Shown: positions 47,531 through 57,188, counted from the stretch's first letter. The stretch is 64,000 bases of DNA from Bombella intestini (GCF_002003665.1 NZ_JATM01000001.1:248001-312000), one strand, 5' to 3'. Notes: a model not told the origin generated them from the letters alone. Program-made: numbers and translations.

Positions 47531-48025
47531 TCAGTGACCGTTGTTCTGGTCGGCGCTGTCAGAGTTCAGCGTGATGTAGCGTTCCAGGCCAACCTGCTTG
47601 ATGAGGTCTAGCTGTGTATCGATGAAGTCTTCATGAGATTCTTCATCTGCAAGGATACGGAACAGCAGGTCGCGTGACACGAAGTCGCGGACGCTTTCGC
47701 AGTAGGCGATGCCTTCACGCAGGTTTTCCAGAGCCAGAGCTTCGACCTTTAGGTCGCACTCCAGAATTTCCTTAACATTTTCACCAATCTGAAGCGGATT
47801 CAGATGCTGGAGGTTCGGCAGGCCGCCCAGGAAAAGGATGCGTTCGATCAGCCAGTCGGCATGACGCATTTCCTCAATGGACTCCTCATACTCTTTCTTA
47901 CCAAGCTTGGTAACGCCCCAGTGGTTCAGGGTACGGGAGTGGAGGAAGTACTGGTTGATTGCTGTCAGCTCATTGGCGAGCTGTGCGTTGAGATATTCAA
48001 TTACCTTTGGGTCTTTCGCAGCCAT
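47531..48025 (-). CDS. bfr: Bacterioferritin
   Basis: 164 residues from ATG 48025 (GGAGAG seven bases upstream); an in-frame extension to 48106 lacks a ribosome site. Ferroxidase ligands are in ANELTAINQYFLH (Glu19), EEMRHADWLIE (Glu52, His55; Met53 is the heme axial position) and LADEESHEDF. The 24-mer stores iron as ferric mineral. A perfect Fur-type box lies 113 bases upstream. Confidence 0.95.
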   Translation of the reverse strand: MAAKDPKVIEYLNAQLANELTAINQYFLHSRTLNHWGVTKLGKKEYEESIEEMRHADWLIERILFLGGLPNLQHLNPLQIGENVKEILECDLKVEALALENLREGIAYCESVRDFVSRDLLFRILADEESHEDFIDTQLDLIKQVGLERYITLNSDSADQNNGH

Positions 48026-48352
48026 TGGGCTCTCCATCATGTTATGTATGAACTGTTGGATCGTATCCGACGGCCGATGTTTAGTTTTTAATAGGATGGA
48101 ATGCAATAAAAAAATATATTTTTCATGTATTCGTATTTGATAATCATTATCATCGAGTTTTATTGAAAAGGATTATCAAATTCATTTTGGAGATATTGTT
48201 CTATTTCTTAGGTGTTACGGTTGTTTTTGGAAATCTTATTACGATGATAGGTTTTCCCTGCTTAATAAAGGTATCGGCAGGAGGAGGGGTGCTTTACCGG
48301 ACTCTTATTGTTTGATATTCATGGAACATAACTTTGGAAAGGGATAAGGGTT
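48026..48352. other. Divergent promoter region between bfr and nitroreductase
   Basis: AT-rich, contains the Fur-type box at 48138 and no gene. Confidence 0.5.
48138..48152. promoter_or_regulatory. Perfect 7-1-7 Fur-type box upstream of bfr
   Basis: TGATAAT-C-ATTATCA matches the classic Fur inverted repeat exactly. It sits in the divergent promoter region; in alphaproteobacteria related regulators (Fur/Mur/Irr) may use such sites, and bfr may be activated or repressed. Confidence 0.65.
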
Positions 48353-49009
48353 ATGGATCTTTCACATACTCTGAGAACACGATACGCTACTAAGGCATAT
48401 GATGCCACACGTCGTATTCCTGAAGAAACAGTAAAGCAGCTTCTGGAAGCTTTGCGTTACAGCCCGTCTTCCGTTAACGCTCAGCCTTGGCACTTTATTG
48501 TGGCTGATGATGAGGCTGGCAAACAGCGTTTGGCTAAAGCAACGCCTGCTGATAGCGAGGTTATTTATAACCGGAAGAAAATTATTGAGGCCTCTCACGT
48601 TATTCTACTCTGCTCACGGGATGAGCTGCCGAAGTCTTACCTGACAGAGGTTCTGAATAAAGAAGAGCAGGATGGTCGGTATGACACACAGGCCGATCGT
48701 GAGTGGCTAGAGGCTGCTCGTGCGGGTTACGTCCAGCAGCATGTTAAGGCAGGCGATGTTGCCTTCTGGAATCAGAAACAGGTGTATCTGGCGCAGGGCT
48801 TCCTTCTCTTATCGGCTGGTTTGTTGGGGGTTGACGCAACCCCAATTGAAGGTTTCTACCCGGATATCCTTGTTGAGGAGTTTGGTTTGCAAGAGAAAGG
48901 CTTGACGCCTCAGGTGATTGTATCTCTCGGTTATCATGCGGAGCAGGATAATAATGCAAAACGTCCTAAATCTCGTCTCTCTCCGGATGTAGTTTTCTCA
49001 AAGGCTTAA
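48353..49009 (+). CDS. Oxygen-insensitive NAD(P)H nitroreductase (NfsB-like)
   Basis: 218 residues. MDLSHTLRTRYATKAYDATR and LRYSPSSVNAQPWHFIVADD give the FMN-binding N-terminus; QVYLAQGFLLLSAGLLGVDA and VSLGYHAEQDNNAKRPKSRL the C-terminus of NfsB. It reduces nitroaromatics and quinones in the cytoplasm. Monocistronic with its own terminator. Physiological substrate unknown. Confidence 0.9.
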   Translation: MDLSHTLRTRYATKAYDATRRIPEETVKQLLEALRYSPSSVNAQPWHFIVADDEAGKQRLAKATPADSEVIYNRKKIIEASHVILLCSRDELPKSYLTEVLNKEEQDGRYDTQADREWLEAARAGYVQQHVKAGDVAFWNQKQVYLAQGFLLLSAGLLGVDATPIEGFYPDILVEEFGLQEKGLTPQVIVSLGYHAEQDNNAKRPKSRLSPDVVFSKA

Positions 49010-49018
49010 GAAAAAATC

Positions 49019-49054
49019 ATACCAGAGGGAGATCTTTCTCTCTCTGGTATTTTA
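49019..49054 (+). terminator. Rho-independent terminator after the nitroreductase gene
   Basis: ATACCAGAG.../...CTCTGGTAT hairpin followed by TTTTATT. Confidence 0.75.
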
Positions 49055-49206
49055 TTGGAAAAACGATTATTTTTTATAATGCAAATAAGTGTTTCTATGT
49101 GTTTATCAATTAAATTCGCTCAAACATCCTATAATGTTCAGGTTTTTCATCTTTGCTAGCGTTTCCTGAGTGTTGCATGTAGCGAACTTGCAGAGAAAAT
49201 TTTCCC

Positions 49207-50502
49207 TTGGTAAAACCGCGGGATAAAATGGCCGCTAAAAATGTTAGGAAGCTGACGGTGAAGGAAACATTCTCAGAAAATATAGGGCATGTACCTGCGA
49301 CTGCTCCCTATGGTGAACAGAATAGCTCTAAATCTGAGGTGTACAGCCCTGAGAAGAATACTCCTGTTAGCTTTCTACGAAAGGTTGGCTTGAGCATCAT
49401 CGGGTGGTTGCGTCGACAGTGGGTATTCTCGGTTGTCGTTTTGTTACCGACCTTGATGATGGCCATATATCTTTGCTTCATTGCAGCGCCTCAATACGTG
49501 TCAGAGACGCATTTTCTTGTGCGTGGTAAAGCTCCTGGTAGTGGTTCCCTCGGTGGGCTCGGTAGTCTGCTGGAGTCTAGTCATGGGGGAAGTCAGGACA
49601 CATATGCTGTGCAAGATTATATGATGTCTCGAGATGCTTTAAGATTGTTAATTCATGAGGTAGATATAAAGAGCATCTTTAATCGTCCATATGCTGATTT
49701 CGTAGCGCGTTTCCCGTCTCTTTTTACAAGAAGTGATTTTGAAAGTTTCTATGATTTCTATTTAGGGCACGTGAAAGCACGTATTGATGAAGAGACAGGT
49801 ATTTCTCATCTAAGGGTACGTACTTTTTCTGCTGAAGATTCTCAGCGTATTGCCCAAACTTTGTTGGGAGCCGCTGAAAAACTGGTAAATGAAATGAATG
49901 ATAGGCAGCGTTATAATACGTTGCATGCAGCTCAAGTTGAGCTGGATACAAGCTTGAAAGAGCTTCATGATACTGAATTGCAGTTAGCTGCTTATCGGTA
50001 CACAAACGCTACGATTGACCCAATGAAGCAAGCCATTCCTATGGTGGGGGCTACTTTATCGCTTGAGACAACACTGTCTATGCTGGAGGCTGAAAAGAAG
50101 CAGCTTGATATGACGGCTCCTAATAGCCCTTTACGTAAGGTCTACAGCCAACGTATTGCATCTATTCAAGCGCAAGTGCAGCAAATGCAATCCCATATAA
50201 CGGGGAAGAAGGGGACATCAGGTTCTTTAGTTCCTAAGCTTCTGAACTATGATGAGTTGGCTGTGAAACGTAGCATTATCGAGAAGAAGCTTGCTGCTGA
50301 GGCAACGGCTTTGGAAATGGCTAAGGCTCAGGCTGATAGGCAGATGCTTTATGTTACAGTTGTTGCCCAGCCGAGTTTGCCTGATTACGCTGAATATCCG
50401 CGCAATTTAATCTTTCTGCTGATAACGTTCCTGACCTGTCTGACTGTATATGCTACAGGTTCGCTTCTTGTTTCTGGGGCGCGTGAACATGCCCTCCAGT
50501 AA
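49207..50502 (+). CDS. kpsE: Capsule export inner-membrane protein (KpsE/BexC/CtrB-like)
   Basis: 431 residues from TTG 49207; ATG 49228 is an alternative. A cytoplasmic N-terminus, a transmembrane helix at about residues 73-94 (VFSVVVLLPTLMMAIYLCFI), a periplasmic coiled-coil region (residues 170-375) and a second helix near the C-terminus (NLIFLLITFLTCLTVYATGS). This topology is typical of the polysaccharide co-polymerase/adaptor that links the ABC transporter to the outer-membrane channel. YVSETHFLVRGKAPGSGSLG is a family-like segment. It overlaps kpsM by 14 bases. Confidence 0.87.
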   Translation: MVKPRDKMAAKNVRKLTVKETFSENIGHVPATAPYGEQNSSKSEVYSPEKNTPVSFLRKVGLSIIGWLRRQWVFSVVVLLPTLMMAIYLCFIAAPQYVSETHFLVRGKAPGSGSLGGLGSLLESSHGGSQDTYAVQDYMMSRDALRLLIHEVDIKSIFNRPYADFVARFPSLFTRSDFESFYDFYLGHVKARIDEETGISHLRVRTFSAEDSQRIAQTLLGAAEKLVNEMNDRQRYNTLHAAQVELDTSLKELHDTELQLAAYRYTNATIDPMKQAIPMVGATLSLETTLSMLEAEKKQLDMTAPNSPLRKVYSQRIASIQAQVQQMQSHITGKKGTSGSLVPKLLNYDELAVKRSIIEKKLAAEATALEMAKAQADRQMLYVTVVAQPSLPDYAEYPRNLIFLLITFLTCLTVYATGSLLVSGAREHALQ

Positions 50503-51331
50503 TCAGCGGGTATCAAGGCATGGTCGGCGAAGTGCCGCACGGCACGTTACGCCGACGTTGCGTCAGGCTTTTGCTACGCAATGGCGTGTTATTTATGCGC
50601 TTATGATGCGTGAAATACATACACGTTATGGTCGTGAGAATATTGGTTTCTTATGGGTTATTGGTGAGCCAATTCTTTTCTGCGCAGGTGTTGCGATAGT
50701 GTGGACGGCTATTCGACCTTCACATGAACATGGCCTGCAGATGACGGCAATGATTGTTACAGGATATGTGCCATTGACAATGTGGCGACATGTCGTAATG
50801 CGCTCTGTTAAGGCATATGAGGTGAACTCAAGTTTGTTGTTTCATCAATTGGTTACACCTTTTGATATTAACGTAGCACGATCTACACTTGAAATATTTG
50901 GAACTATTCTTGCTGGAGCTTTAGTGTTTTTTGGTTCTGAAATTCTAGGTTATATGCCTGCTCCTCAGAATTGGTGGTTGGTTTATGTGGGCGTATTTTT
51001 TTTAGTGTATTTTTGTTATGGGTTCGCATTAATTGTTGCTGCGTTAAGTGAACTTTCTGAGTTGTTGGAAAAAGCAGTAGGTATTCTCACATATGTGTCT
51101 TTGCCCTTAACTGGGGCCTTTGCGATGACGGAATGGATTCCTGCACGTTATCAATTTATTCTTGAATATTCACCATTGGCAAATTGCATAGAAATGATTC
51201 GTTCTGGTGAATTTGGAATAGCTGTTGTTCCACATTATTCCATTTTGTTTCTTCTCGCTTCTTGTACGCTGCAGTTTTTAGTGGGTCTGTATATGACTCA
51301 GCGGATAAGACCACATATCAAGATTTCATAA
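50489..51331 (+). CDS. kpsM: ABC-2 capsule export permease (KpsM-like)
   Basis: 280 residues from ATG 50489. Six hydrophobic segments and the ABC2 core IYALMMREIHTRYGRENIGF, with LGYLWV-like FLWVIGEPILFCAG and PLANCIEMIRSGEFG. It forms the membrane pore through which lipid-linked capsule is exported. It overlaps kpsE and lies ten bases before kpsT. Confidence 0.9.
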   Translation: MPSSNQRVSRHGRRSAARHVTPTLRQAFATQWRVIYALMMREIHTRYGRENIGFLWVIGEPILFCAGVAIVWTAIRPSHEHGLQMTAMIVTGYVPLTMWRHVVMRSVKAYEVNSSLLFHQLVTPFDINVARSTLEIFGTILAGALVFFGSEILGYMPAPQNWWLVYVGVFFLVYFCYGFALIVAALSELSELLEKAVGILTYVSLPLTGAFAMTEWIPARYQFILEYSPLANCIEMIRSGEFGIAVVPHYSILFLLASCTLQFLVGLYMTQRIRPHIKIS

Positions 51332-51341
51332 GGTAGATGGT

Positions 51342-51998
51342 ATGGAACGCAGTGTTAGATGTATTGGTCTCAGTAAGAGCTTTCATGTTGGGAAAGAGAG
51401 ACGTCTTATTTTAGACCGTATTAATTTGGATGTGAAAGAAGGTGATAAACTAGGTTTACTTGGAAGAAATGGTGCTGGTAAGTCTACTCTTATTAAGTTG
51501 ATTGGTGGAGTAGAGCAGCCTACCGCAGGAAAAATTGTCAAGGGAATGACGGTTTCGTGGCCTTTAGCATTTGGAGGGGCTTTCCAAGGAAGTCTCTCTG
51601 GACACGATAATTTGCGTTTTATATGTCGTGTTTACGATTTGGACTATAAGGAAACATTAGATTACGTTGAAGGGTTTGCTCAACTAGGGAAGCAGTTCTA
51701 CGATCCTGTAAAAACATACTCATCGGGTATGCATGCTAGGCTTGCTTTTGCTTTGTCGTTAGCAATTGAGTTTGATTGTTATTTGATTGATGAAGTTATT
51801 ATGGTGGGGGATGCACGTTTTACTAAGAGGTGCGAGGATGAGTTGTTTAACAAACGATCCGATAGAACTCTCTTAATTGTTTCTCACAATATGGACTTTA
51901 TTAGGTCTACCTGTAATAGGACAGTTTTGATTCACCAGAGGAAAATACATGAATGTTTTTCTGTAGATGAAGGGATAGACAGGTATCATGAGCTATGA
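51342..51998 (+). CDS. kpsT: Capsule export ABC ATPase (KpsT-like)
   Basis: 218 residues: Walker A GLLGRNGAGKSTLIKLIGG, signature YSSGMHARLAFALSLA, Walker B YLIDEVIMVGD, switch His in LLIVSHNMDF. The short length without a C-terminal carbohydrate-binding domain fits KpsT rather than Wzt. Powers KpsM. Confidence 0.93.
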   Translation: MERSVRCIGLSKSFHVGKERRLILDRINLDVKEGDKLGLLGRNGAGKSTLIKLIGGVEQPTAGKIVKGMTVSWPLAFGGAFQGSLSGHDNLRFICRVYDLDYKETLDYVEGFAQLGKQFYDPVKTYSSGMHARLAFALSLAIEFDCYLIDEVIMVGDARFTKRCEDELFNKRSDRTLLIVSHNMDFIRSTCNRTVLIHQRKIHECFSVDEGIDRYHEL

Positions 51999-52077
51999 TT
52001 GCTAAGGTCTAGAAAACTTAAGGTTGATTCTTTAAAAGAGCTACAATACCTTACCTAAGGAATACAATGAGGGTCGT

Positions 52078-52452
52078 ATGAAGCGTATTATAATAGATCT
52101 GGATAATACAATAACACTTCACAAGTCAGAGGCGGATTATTCAAAAAAGAAGCCCAATTTAAAAGTCATTATGCGTTTGCGTGAATATAAGGCACAGGGG
52201 TTTGGTATTGCTATCCATACCTCTCGTAATATGAAAACATACGAAGGGGATGTTGGGAAAATTAATGTACATACCTTGCCCTCCATTATTGCTTGGCTTG
52301 ATCAACACGAAGTGCCATACGATGAAATCTATGTTGGTAAACCGTGGTGTGGTAGTGAGGGGTTTTATGTTGATGATCGAGCTGTACGACCATCTGAATT
52401 TGCAGAATTATCAATGGAAGAGCTTCTTTTAATATTAGATAAGGAAAAGTAA
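52078..52452 (+). CDS. HAD-like phosphatase of the capsule modification cassette
   Basis: 124 residues. HAD motif I IIDLDNTIT (Asp nucleophile; Asp + 2 is Asp), motif II IHTSRN, and late acidic pair GFYVDDRAV. Short capless HAD proteins of this type occur in capsule loci (for example Campylobacter) beside nucleotidyltransferases. It follows kpsT by 79 bases and precedes the kinase fusion by five. Substrate unknown. Confidence 0.75.
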   Translation: MKRIIIDLDNTITLHKSEADYSKKKPNLKVIMRLREYKAQGFGIAIHTSRNMKTYEGDVGKINVHTLPSIIAWLDQHEVPYDEIYVGKPWCGSEGFYVDDRAVRPSEFAELSMEELLLILDKEK

Positions 52453-52457
52453 AAAAG

Positions 52458-54077
52458 ATGTCTTCTTTGAATTTGATAATGTCCGGAGCTTATGTCGGGC
52501 AAGAGCTAGCAGCCGAATTCGGTATGATTCCGCCAGCATTTCTGCCGGTCGGTGTCGGGCGTCTATATGACCTGCAAATTGAATTATTTAAGAAAACTCT
52601 TGGTGAAAAGGAGAGTATTTACTTAACGCTTCCTGAATCTTTTGAGTTGTCGCAATACGATAAAGATGCGCTTAGGGAAAAGAATGTCTCATTACTTCTT
52701 GTCCCGGATGATAAAACACTGGGCGAGGCTATTATCTATGCCATTAATATGTTGGCGAGTGGACCTGTATCTGTCCGGGTTTTAAACGGCGACACGATGT
52801 TTGAGAAGTTGCCTGTTGAAACTGATTGTGTTGTTACACATGAAGATTCAGATGATTATTCATGGGCAGTCGTAAAGCATCGTAATTTTTTCGTAGAAAA
52901 TTTTTCTCAAATCAAACCCTCTTCTGAAGAGGCGGTAGTTTCTCCTGTTGCTTGTGGTTTTTTTAGTTTCTCAAGCTCAATTTCATTAATAAGAAGCCTT
53001 GTTATCGCAAAGTATAACTTTGTTGATGCGCTGAATATATATAATAATATTTTCAAAATGAAAGTATTACCCGTAGATTTTTGGTATGATTTTGGGCATT
53101 TGCAGAATTATTTCCATTCGCGTCGTTTAGTAACGACCGCTAGGTCATTTAATTCTATGCAGATCACTAAATATACCGTCAAAAAGTCATCTTCTGATCA
53201 TTTCAAGATGGCGGCTGAAGCAAATTGGTTGAAGAGTATTCCTGAGGCTATTCAGCCTTATGGGGTAAGAATTTTCAATAGTGGAATATCAGAAGATAAG
53301 TCGAAAAGTTATTATTCCACGGACTATCAATATGCACCCAACCTAGCGGAACTTTTTGTATTCTCTAGGGTCGGGCGCTTAACATGGAATAAAATATTAA
53401 ACTCCTGTGCCGATTTCCTTCAGGCCGCTTCTTTATATAAGGGAAGTATGCCGCGTGACAGCTATCTCTCTAATTTAGTACATAATAAAACAAATGATCG
53501 TATAAACGCTTATGCGAATGATGTTGGTTTTGATCTTGACCATCCTTTATCCCTAAATGGGGAAAAATTTCCCTCTATGAGGGAAATTGTGCGGCGCTTA
53601 CAGGGTTATGTAAAAGATGATCCTACGCAGTTTTCTACTGTAATGCATGGTGATTTTTGCTTTAGCAACATATTATATAATTCTAGGACACAAAGAATAT
53701 CCGTAATAGATCCTAGAGGATATGTTTTTCCTAATCGAGCTGAAATATATGGTGATATAAGGTACGATATTGCCAAACTTTCACATTCTATCATAGGTTT
53801 TTACGACTTAATTGTAGCTGGCCGTTATTCATTGAGTAGTCAGTCACCTTATGAGATGACTCTTGAGTTTGAGTGTGTGCCACTGCGTTCTTGGTTGAAA
53901 AGAAAATTTTCCAGATTGAAGATAGCCGGTGTGGCGACTAATAGCAAAGAGATCCAGGCAATCACGGCACTTTTGTTTGTGTCGATGTTACCTCTACATG
54001 CTGATCGTCCAGATAGGCAGAGGGCATTTGTTGCAAATGCGGTGAGGCTTTATTCTAAGATAGAGGAGGGTGTTTAA
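52458..54077 (+). CDS. Nucleotidyltransferase-like and APH-type kinase fusion
   Basis: 539 residues. Residues 1-220 resemble a sugar nucleotidyltransferase (VSVRVLNGDTMFEKL as the metal-Asp region) but lack the usual G-G-x-G-x-R...K signature, so this half may be degenerate or atypical. Residues about 250-530 are an aminoglycoside-phosphotransferase/choline-kinase-like domain with Brenner motif MHGDFCFSNILYN and metal-binding ISVIDPRGY. The stop overlaps the next start (TAATG). Probably phosphorylates a small alcohol or sugar later activated by the next enzyme. Very AT-rich, suggesting transfer. Confidence 0.72.
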   Translation: MSSLNLIMSGAYVGQELAAEFGMIPPAFLPVGVGRLYDLQIELFKKTLGEKESIYLTLPESFELSQYDKDALREKNVSLLLVPDDKTLGEAIIYAINMLASGPVSVRVLNGDTMFEKLPVETDCVVTHEDSDDYSWAVVKHRNFFVENFSQIKPSSEEAVVSPVACGFFSFSSSISLIRSLVIAKYNFVDALNIYNNIFKMKVLPVDFWYDFGHLQNYFHSRRLVTTARSFNSMQITKYTVKKSSSDHFKMAAEANWLKSIPEAIQPYGVRIFNSGISEDKSKSYYSTDYQYAPNLAELFVFSRVGRLTWNKILNSCADFLQAASLYKGSMPRDSYLSNLVHNKTNDRINAYANDVGFDLDHPLSLNGEKFPSMREIVRRLQGYVKDDPTQFSTVMHGDFCFSNILYNSRTQRISVIDPRGYVFPNRAEIYGDIRYDIAKLSHSIIGFYDLIVAGRYSLSSQSPYEMTLEFECVPLRSWLKRKFSRLKIAGVATNSKEIQAITALLFVSMLPLHADRPDRQRAFVANAVRLYSKIEEGV

Positions 54078-54805
54078 TGATTGTTATTCCTATGGCTGGC
54101 CTCTCAAGCCGCTTTACGAAGGCAGGTTACGCTAAACCCAAATATATGCTTCCGCTGGCTGGGAAGACTGTTTTTTGGCATTCTCTCATGAGTTTTGTTC
54201 GTTATTTTGAAAGTGAGAGATTTCTTTTTATTGCGCGTGATGTGCAGGATACAGCACGTTTTTTAGCGAATGAAATTAAAGAGTTAGGTATCAAAAACTA
54301 TGAGATCGTTCTTTTAGACCAAGCTACTTCTGGTCAAGCTGAAACTGTGGAGCTTGGCTTGGAAAGAGCTGAAGTGCCAATGGCTGAATCTTTGACTATT
54401 TTTAATATTGATAGTTTTCGTAAGAATTTTTCCTATCCGAATACGGAGTGGTTTTTGAAGTGTTCAGGGTATTTGGAAGTATTTAAGGGAGAGGGGAATA
54501 ATTGGTCTTACGTTGAGCCTATGCCTGATGCTAATGGCCCTTTTGTAAAGCGTACTACTGAAAAAGATCCTATTTCAGATCTTTGTTCGAATGGTTTGTA
54601 TTATTTTGCGCAGACTAAATATTTTCTGGAGGCATTAGCTTTGGAACGAGAAAACTTTTCTTCTAACGAGCTGTATATTGCTCCATTGTATAATCATCTT
54701 CTCGAAAAAAAAATGCTTGTTAATTACCATTTAATTGAGGATAGTGAGACAATTTTTTGTGGCGTACCATCAGAGTATGAATTTTTACTTTCTGAGGGCT
54801 TATAA
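54077..54805 (+). CDS. NTP-transferase-fold nucleotidyltransferase
   Basis: 242 residues. N-terminus IVIPMAGLSSRFTKAGYAKP followed by KYMLPLAGKTVFWHSLMSF is an intact activation signature (x-G-x-x-S-R-F...K). NIDSF at about residue 115 takes the place of the usual NGD/GDN metal motif. Likely uses CTP or another NTP with a small phosphorylated substrate made by the preceding kinase, as LicC or Campylobacter capsule enzymes do. Product unknown. Confidence 0.75.
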   Translation: MIVIPMAGLSSRFTKAGYAKPKYMLPLAGKTVFWHSLMSFVRYFESERFLFIARDVQDTARFLANEIKELGIKNYEIVLLDQATSGQAETVELGLERAEVPMAESLTIFNIDSFRKNFSYPNTEWFLKCSGYLEVFKGEGNNWSYVEPMPDANGPFVKRTTEKDPISDLCSNGLYYFAQTKYFLEALALERENFSSNELYIAPLYNHLLEKKMLVNYHLIEDSETIFCGVPSEYEFLLSEGL

Positions 54806-54825
54806 TCATGCTGGGGAGGGGGAAT

Positions 54826-57180
54826 ATGCTTCAAGAACGTGTATCAATTTTGACGCCGAGCTATGAAAAGCACGTGGATCAGTACTTTTCTATGGTCAGG
54901 AGTATAAAGAAATTTTGTACTGATTTTCATTTAATTGATTTTGTTGTTGTCTTAGAGAGGGTTAATAACCGTCTTTTTGAAAAACGTTTTGAAGAGATGG
55001 GTATAGAAAATTTTAGAATTGTAGAGACAGAACAAATTTTATCTGATTGGGGTGTTGGGGATACTGCTTCTTCTTTTTTAAAAAGGGTAGGAAAATTTAC
55101 CTTCCAAACTTCTAAAAAATTGGGAGCATTTAAATATATTAAGACAGAATGGGCTATTATACTCGATAGTGAAGGACTTTTTTTAAAGAGATTTTCTATA
55201 AGAGATATTCTTGACGATTATAAAAAGAGAAAATATATTTTTTATTCAGGAACAGAAGCGCGAGGGCAGCTTTGGAATAATTCTTTAGGCTGCCAAGTGA
55301 ATAAAAATGTTTCTCATACATTGAAATTTAACATTACCTCACGTTGGTTTATGGAATGTTTTCATTGGTTCTATGAAACACAAAAGGTTAATGAACTTAT
55401 AGAGTATTGTAGAGATACGCTATTCTTTTCTTATCTTACAGATAAGAAGCAGGGGTATAGTGATTTTCTCTATGAAGGACGGCATGTAGATTTTTTTGAA
55501 AATATTCTTTATTATGGGTTCTTGTGGAAGAAGTATAATAACGAATATGTTTTTTTTGATTTGAAAGAAGAATTTTCTCTTTTGTTGCCAAAGGAAATAT
55601 CTGGACGTTTTATTCTAGATGAGCTTCCATTTTCGCTTTTTGGAAATGATTATATTTTAAATATATTGGCTCCTGAGGATATAAAGACAATTTATCCTTT
55701 TTTGGAGAAATTTAGGTTGCCTTTTTTAAGGTTGGAGCCGGCTTTTTTTGATACTAGGTATTTGCTTGAGTTGGAGAAAGCTCCATATTTAGTTTCTACT
55801 ATTTCTTCGCATCATGCAATTTGGCTAAAGAAACGGATTGCTGTCTGTATTTCTGGTGAATTTAGGCATAAGATTCACCGTGTTCCTGAACAGCAAGTTA
55901 GAATGTTAAAATCTTTCTTATCTGGCGTTGAATGTGATGTTTTCATCCATGGATGGCACTCTACGTCAGAAGCTTTGATTATTAATGAATTAAAGCCTAA
56001 AAAGTATCTTTTTGAAGAGAGAAAAGATTTTACCTCGTTAGTAGAGGAAATTTGGTTTCGTGAGCCGAGACTTAAAGAAGGCCGTGATCATGGTTCTCTA
56101 TCTATGTTTTATAGTTTAGAGCAGGCATTTAATCTGATTGGGAATGATGTAGAACAGTATGATTTTGTTGTGAGACTGAGACCTGATATCTATCCTGACT
56201 TGTCTCTGAAAGATATTTTAATTAAAATAACCGACTTAGGTGATTTTAATGAAGGATCAATTTATTTCCCTAGGAACTATCATTCAAAGGGAATTAATGA
56301 TCAGATAGCTATTGGAGAAACAAAATGTATGGAGACTTATTTTAGAACATTTTCATATATTAAGAAAAATATTAGTGAGTTATTTTTTAATCCGGAATAT
56401 ATCCTTCTAAAAAATATATTAGAACATCAAATTAAACCACTTATGGTTGACTTGCCTTATGCATTAATGCGTGAGCTTCCAATGAAGATTTTTGATATTG
56501 GTAGAGTTCTACATGATCAAGAACATATTTGGTGGTCAAAGACGGATAATCTGCCTATTTCTTATGATTTGTCTGAGTATTTTACAGATAAATTGAAGTC
56601 TATGGAAACATTGATGTTCAATAAAATAACGGAGCCATTGTATATATCATTTAAAAATCCTTTTACAGGACAGTGCTGGGTAGAGGTTATTAATAATGAT
56701 AATAACCCGTCAGTAGAGATTAATCTTTATAAGAAGAGAGGTCTTGATTGGTGTGTGATCCCGTTTGCGGGCAATGATGTATTGAATGTCGCAGATAACA
56801 TTGATGAAATGAAAAAGTTTTTTTATCAGGAAGACGATAAGTATGTTCTTTCATTTTGGAGTTGGCGCGATGGGGAGTTCACAAACAGGAGAGTAGTACT
56901 TAGTGCTAATGCTTGGATAGCAAAGGCTCCATTTGCTAGGGCATCTAGGGATAAAGCTTGGAAGAAATATATTCAGGTCGTGGAAAAGTTTCATGATCCT
57001 GATAGAAAATGGATGGCTCATATTTATTTGAAGCCTTATGTATTCAAACTATTTTATAGTACTCTCCGTCTATTGAATCAGGGCGATAAGAAGAGGAAGT
57101 TATTAGAAAATCCTAGAGCTTTTTGTAGGGATTCAAAGGTAGGTTTAGTTCGTTCATTTGGAAGGAAATATTTTATGTAG
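54826..57180 (+). CDS. Large two-domain capsule transferase, family uncertain
   Basis: 784 residues from ATG 54826, preceded by the strong GGGGAGGGGG site; an upstream ATG at 54808 is less likely. First domain (1-330) has VSILTPSYEKHVDQYFSMVR and IILDSEGLFLKRFS (D-x-D/E-like), a GT-A-type start (DUF6492-like). Second domain (from about 335) starts KKRIAVCISGEFRHKIHRVP and contains YDFVVRLRPDIYPDLSL, a pattern of capsule-associated putative transferases. The C-terminus carries PRAFCRDSK, shared with the WavE-like protein. Very AT-rich. Specific activity unknown. Confidence 0.65.
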   Translation: MLQERVSILTPSYEKHVDQYFSMVRSIKKFCTDFHLIDFVVVLERVNNRLFEKRFEEMGIENFRIVETEQILSDWGVGDTASSFLKRVGKFTFQTSKKLGAFKYIKTEWAIILDSEGLFLKRFSIRDILDDYKKRKYIFYSGTEARGQLWNNSLGCQVNKNVSHTLKFNITSRWFMECFHWFYETQKVNELIEYCRDTLFFSYLTDKKQGYSDFLYEGRHVDFFENILYYGFLWKKYNNEYVFFDLKEEFSLLLPKEISGRFILDELPFSLFGNDYILNILAPEDIKTIYPFLEKFRLPFLRLEPAFFDTRYLLELEKAPYLVSTISSHHAIWLKKRIAVCISGEFRHKIHRVPEQQVRMLKSFLSGVECDVFIHGWHSTSEALIINELKPKKYLFEERKDFTSLVEEIWFREPRLKEGRDHGSLSMFYSLEQAFNLIGNDVEQYDFVVRLRPDIYPDLSLKDILIKITDLGDFNEGSIYFPRNYHSKGINDQIAIGETKCMETYFRTFSYIKKNISELFFNPEYILLKNILEHQIKPLMVDLPYALMRELPMKIFDIGRVLHDQEHIWWSKTDNLPISYDLSEYFTDKLKSMETLMFNKITEPLYISFKNPFTGQCWVEVINNDNNPSVEINLYKKRGLDWCVIPFAGNDVLNVADNIDEMKKFFYQEDDKYVLSFWSWRDGEFTNRRVVLSANAWIAKAPFARASRDKAWKKYIQVVEKFHDPDRKWMAHIYLKPYVFKLFYSTLRLLNQGDKKRKLLENPRAFCRDSKVGLVRSFGRKYFM

Positions 57181-57188
57181 CTTAGTCT

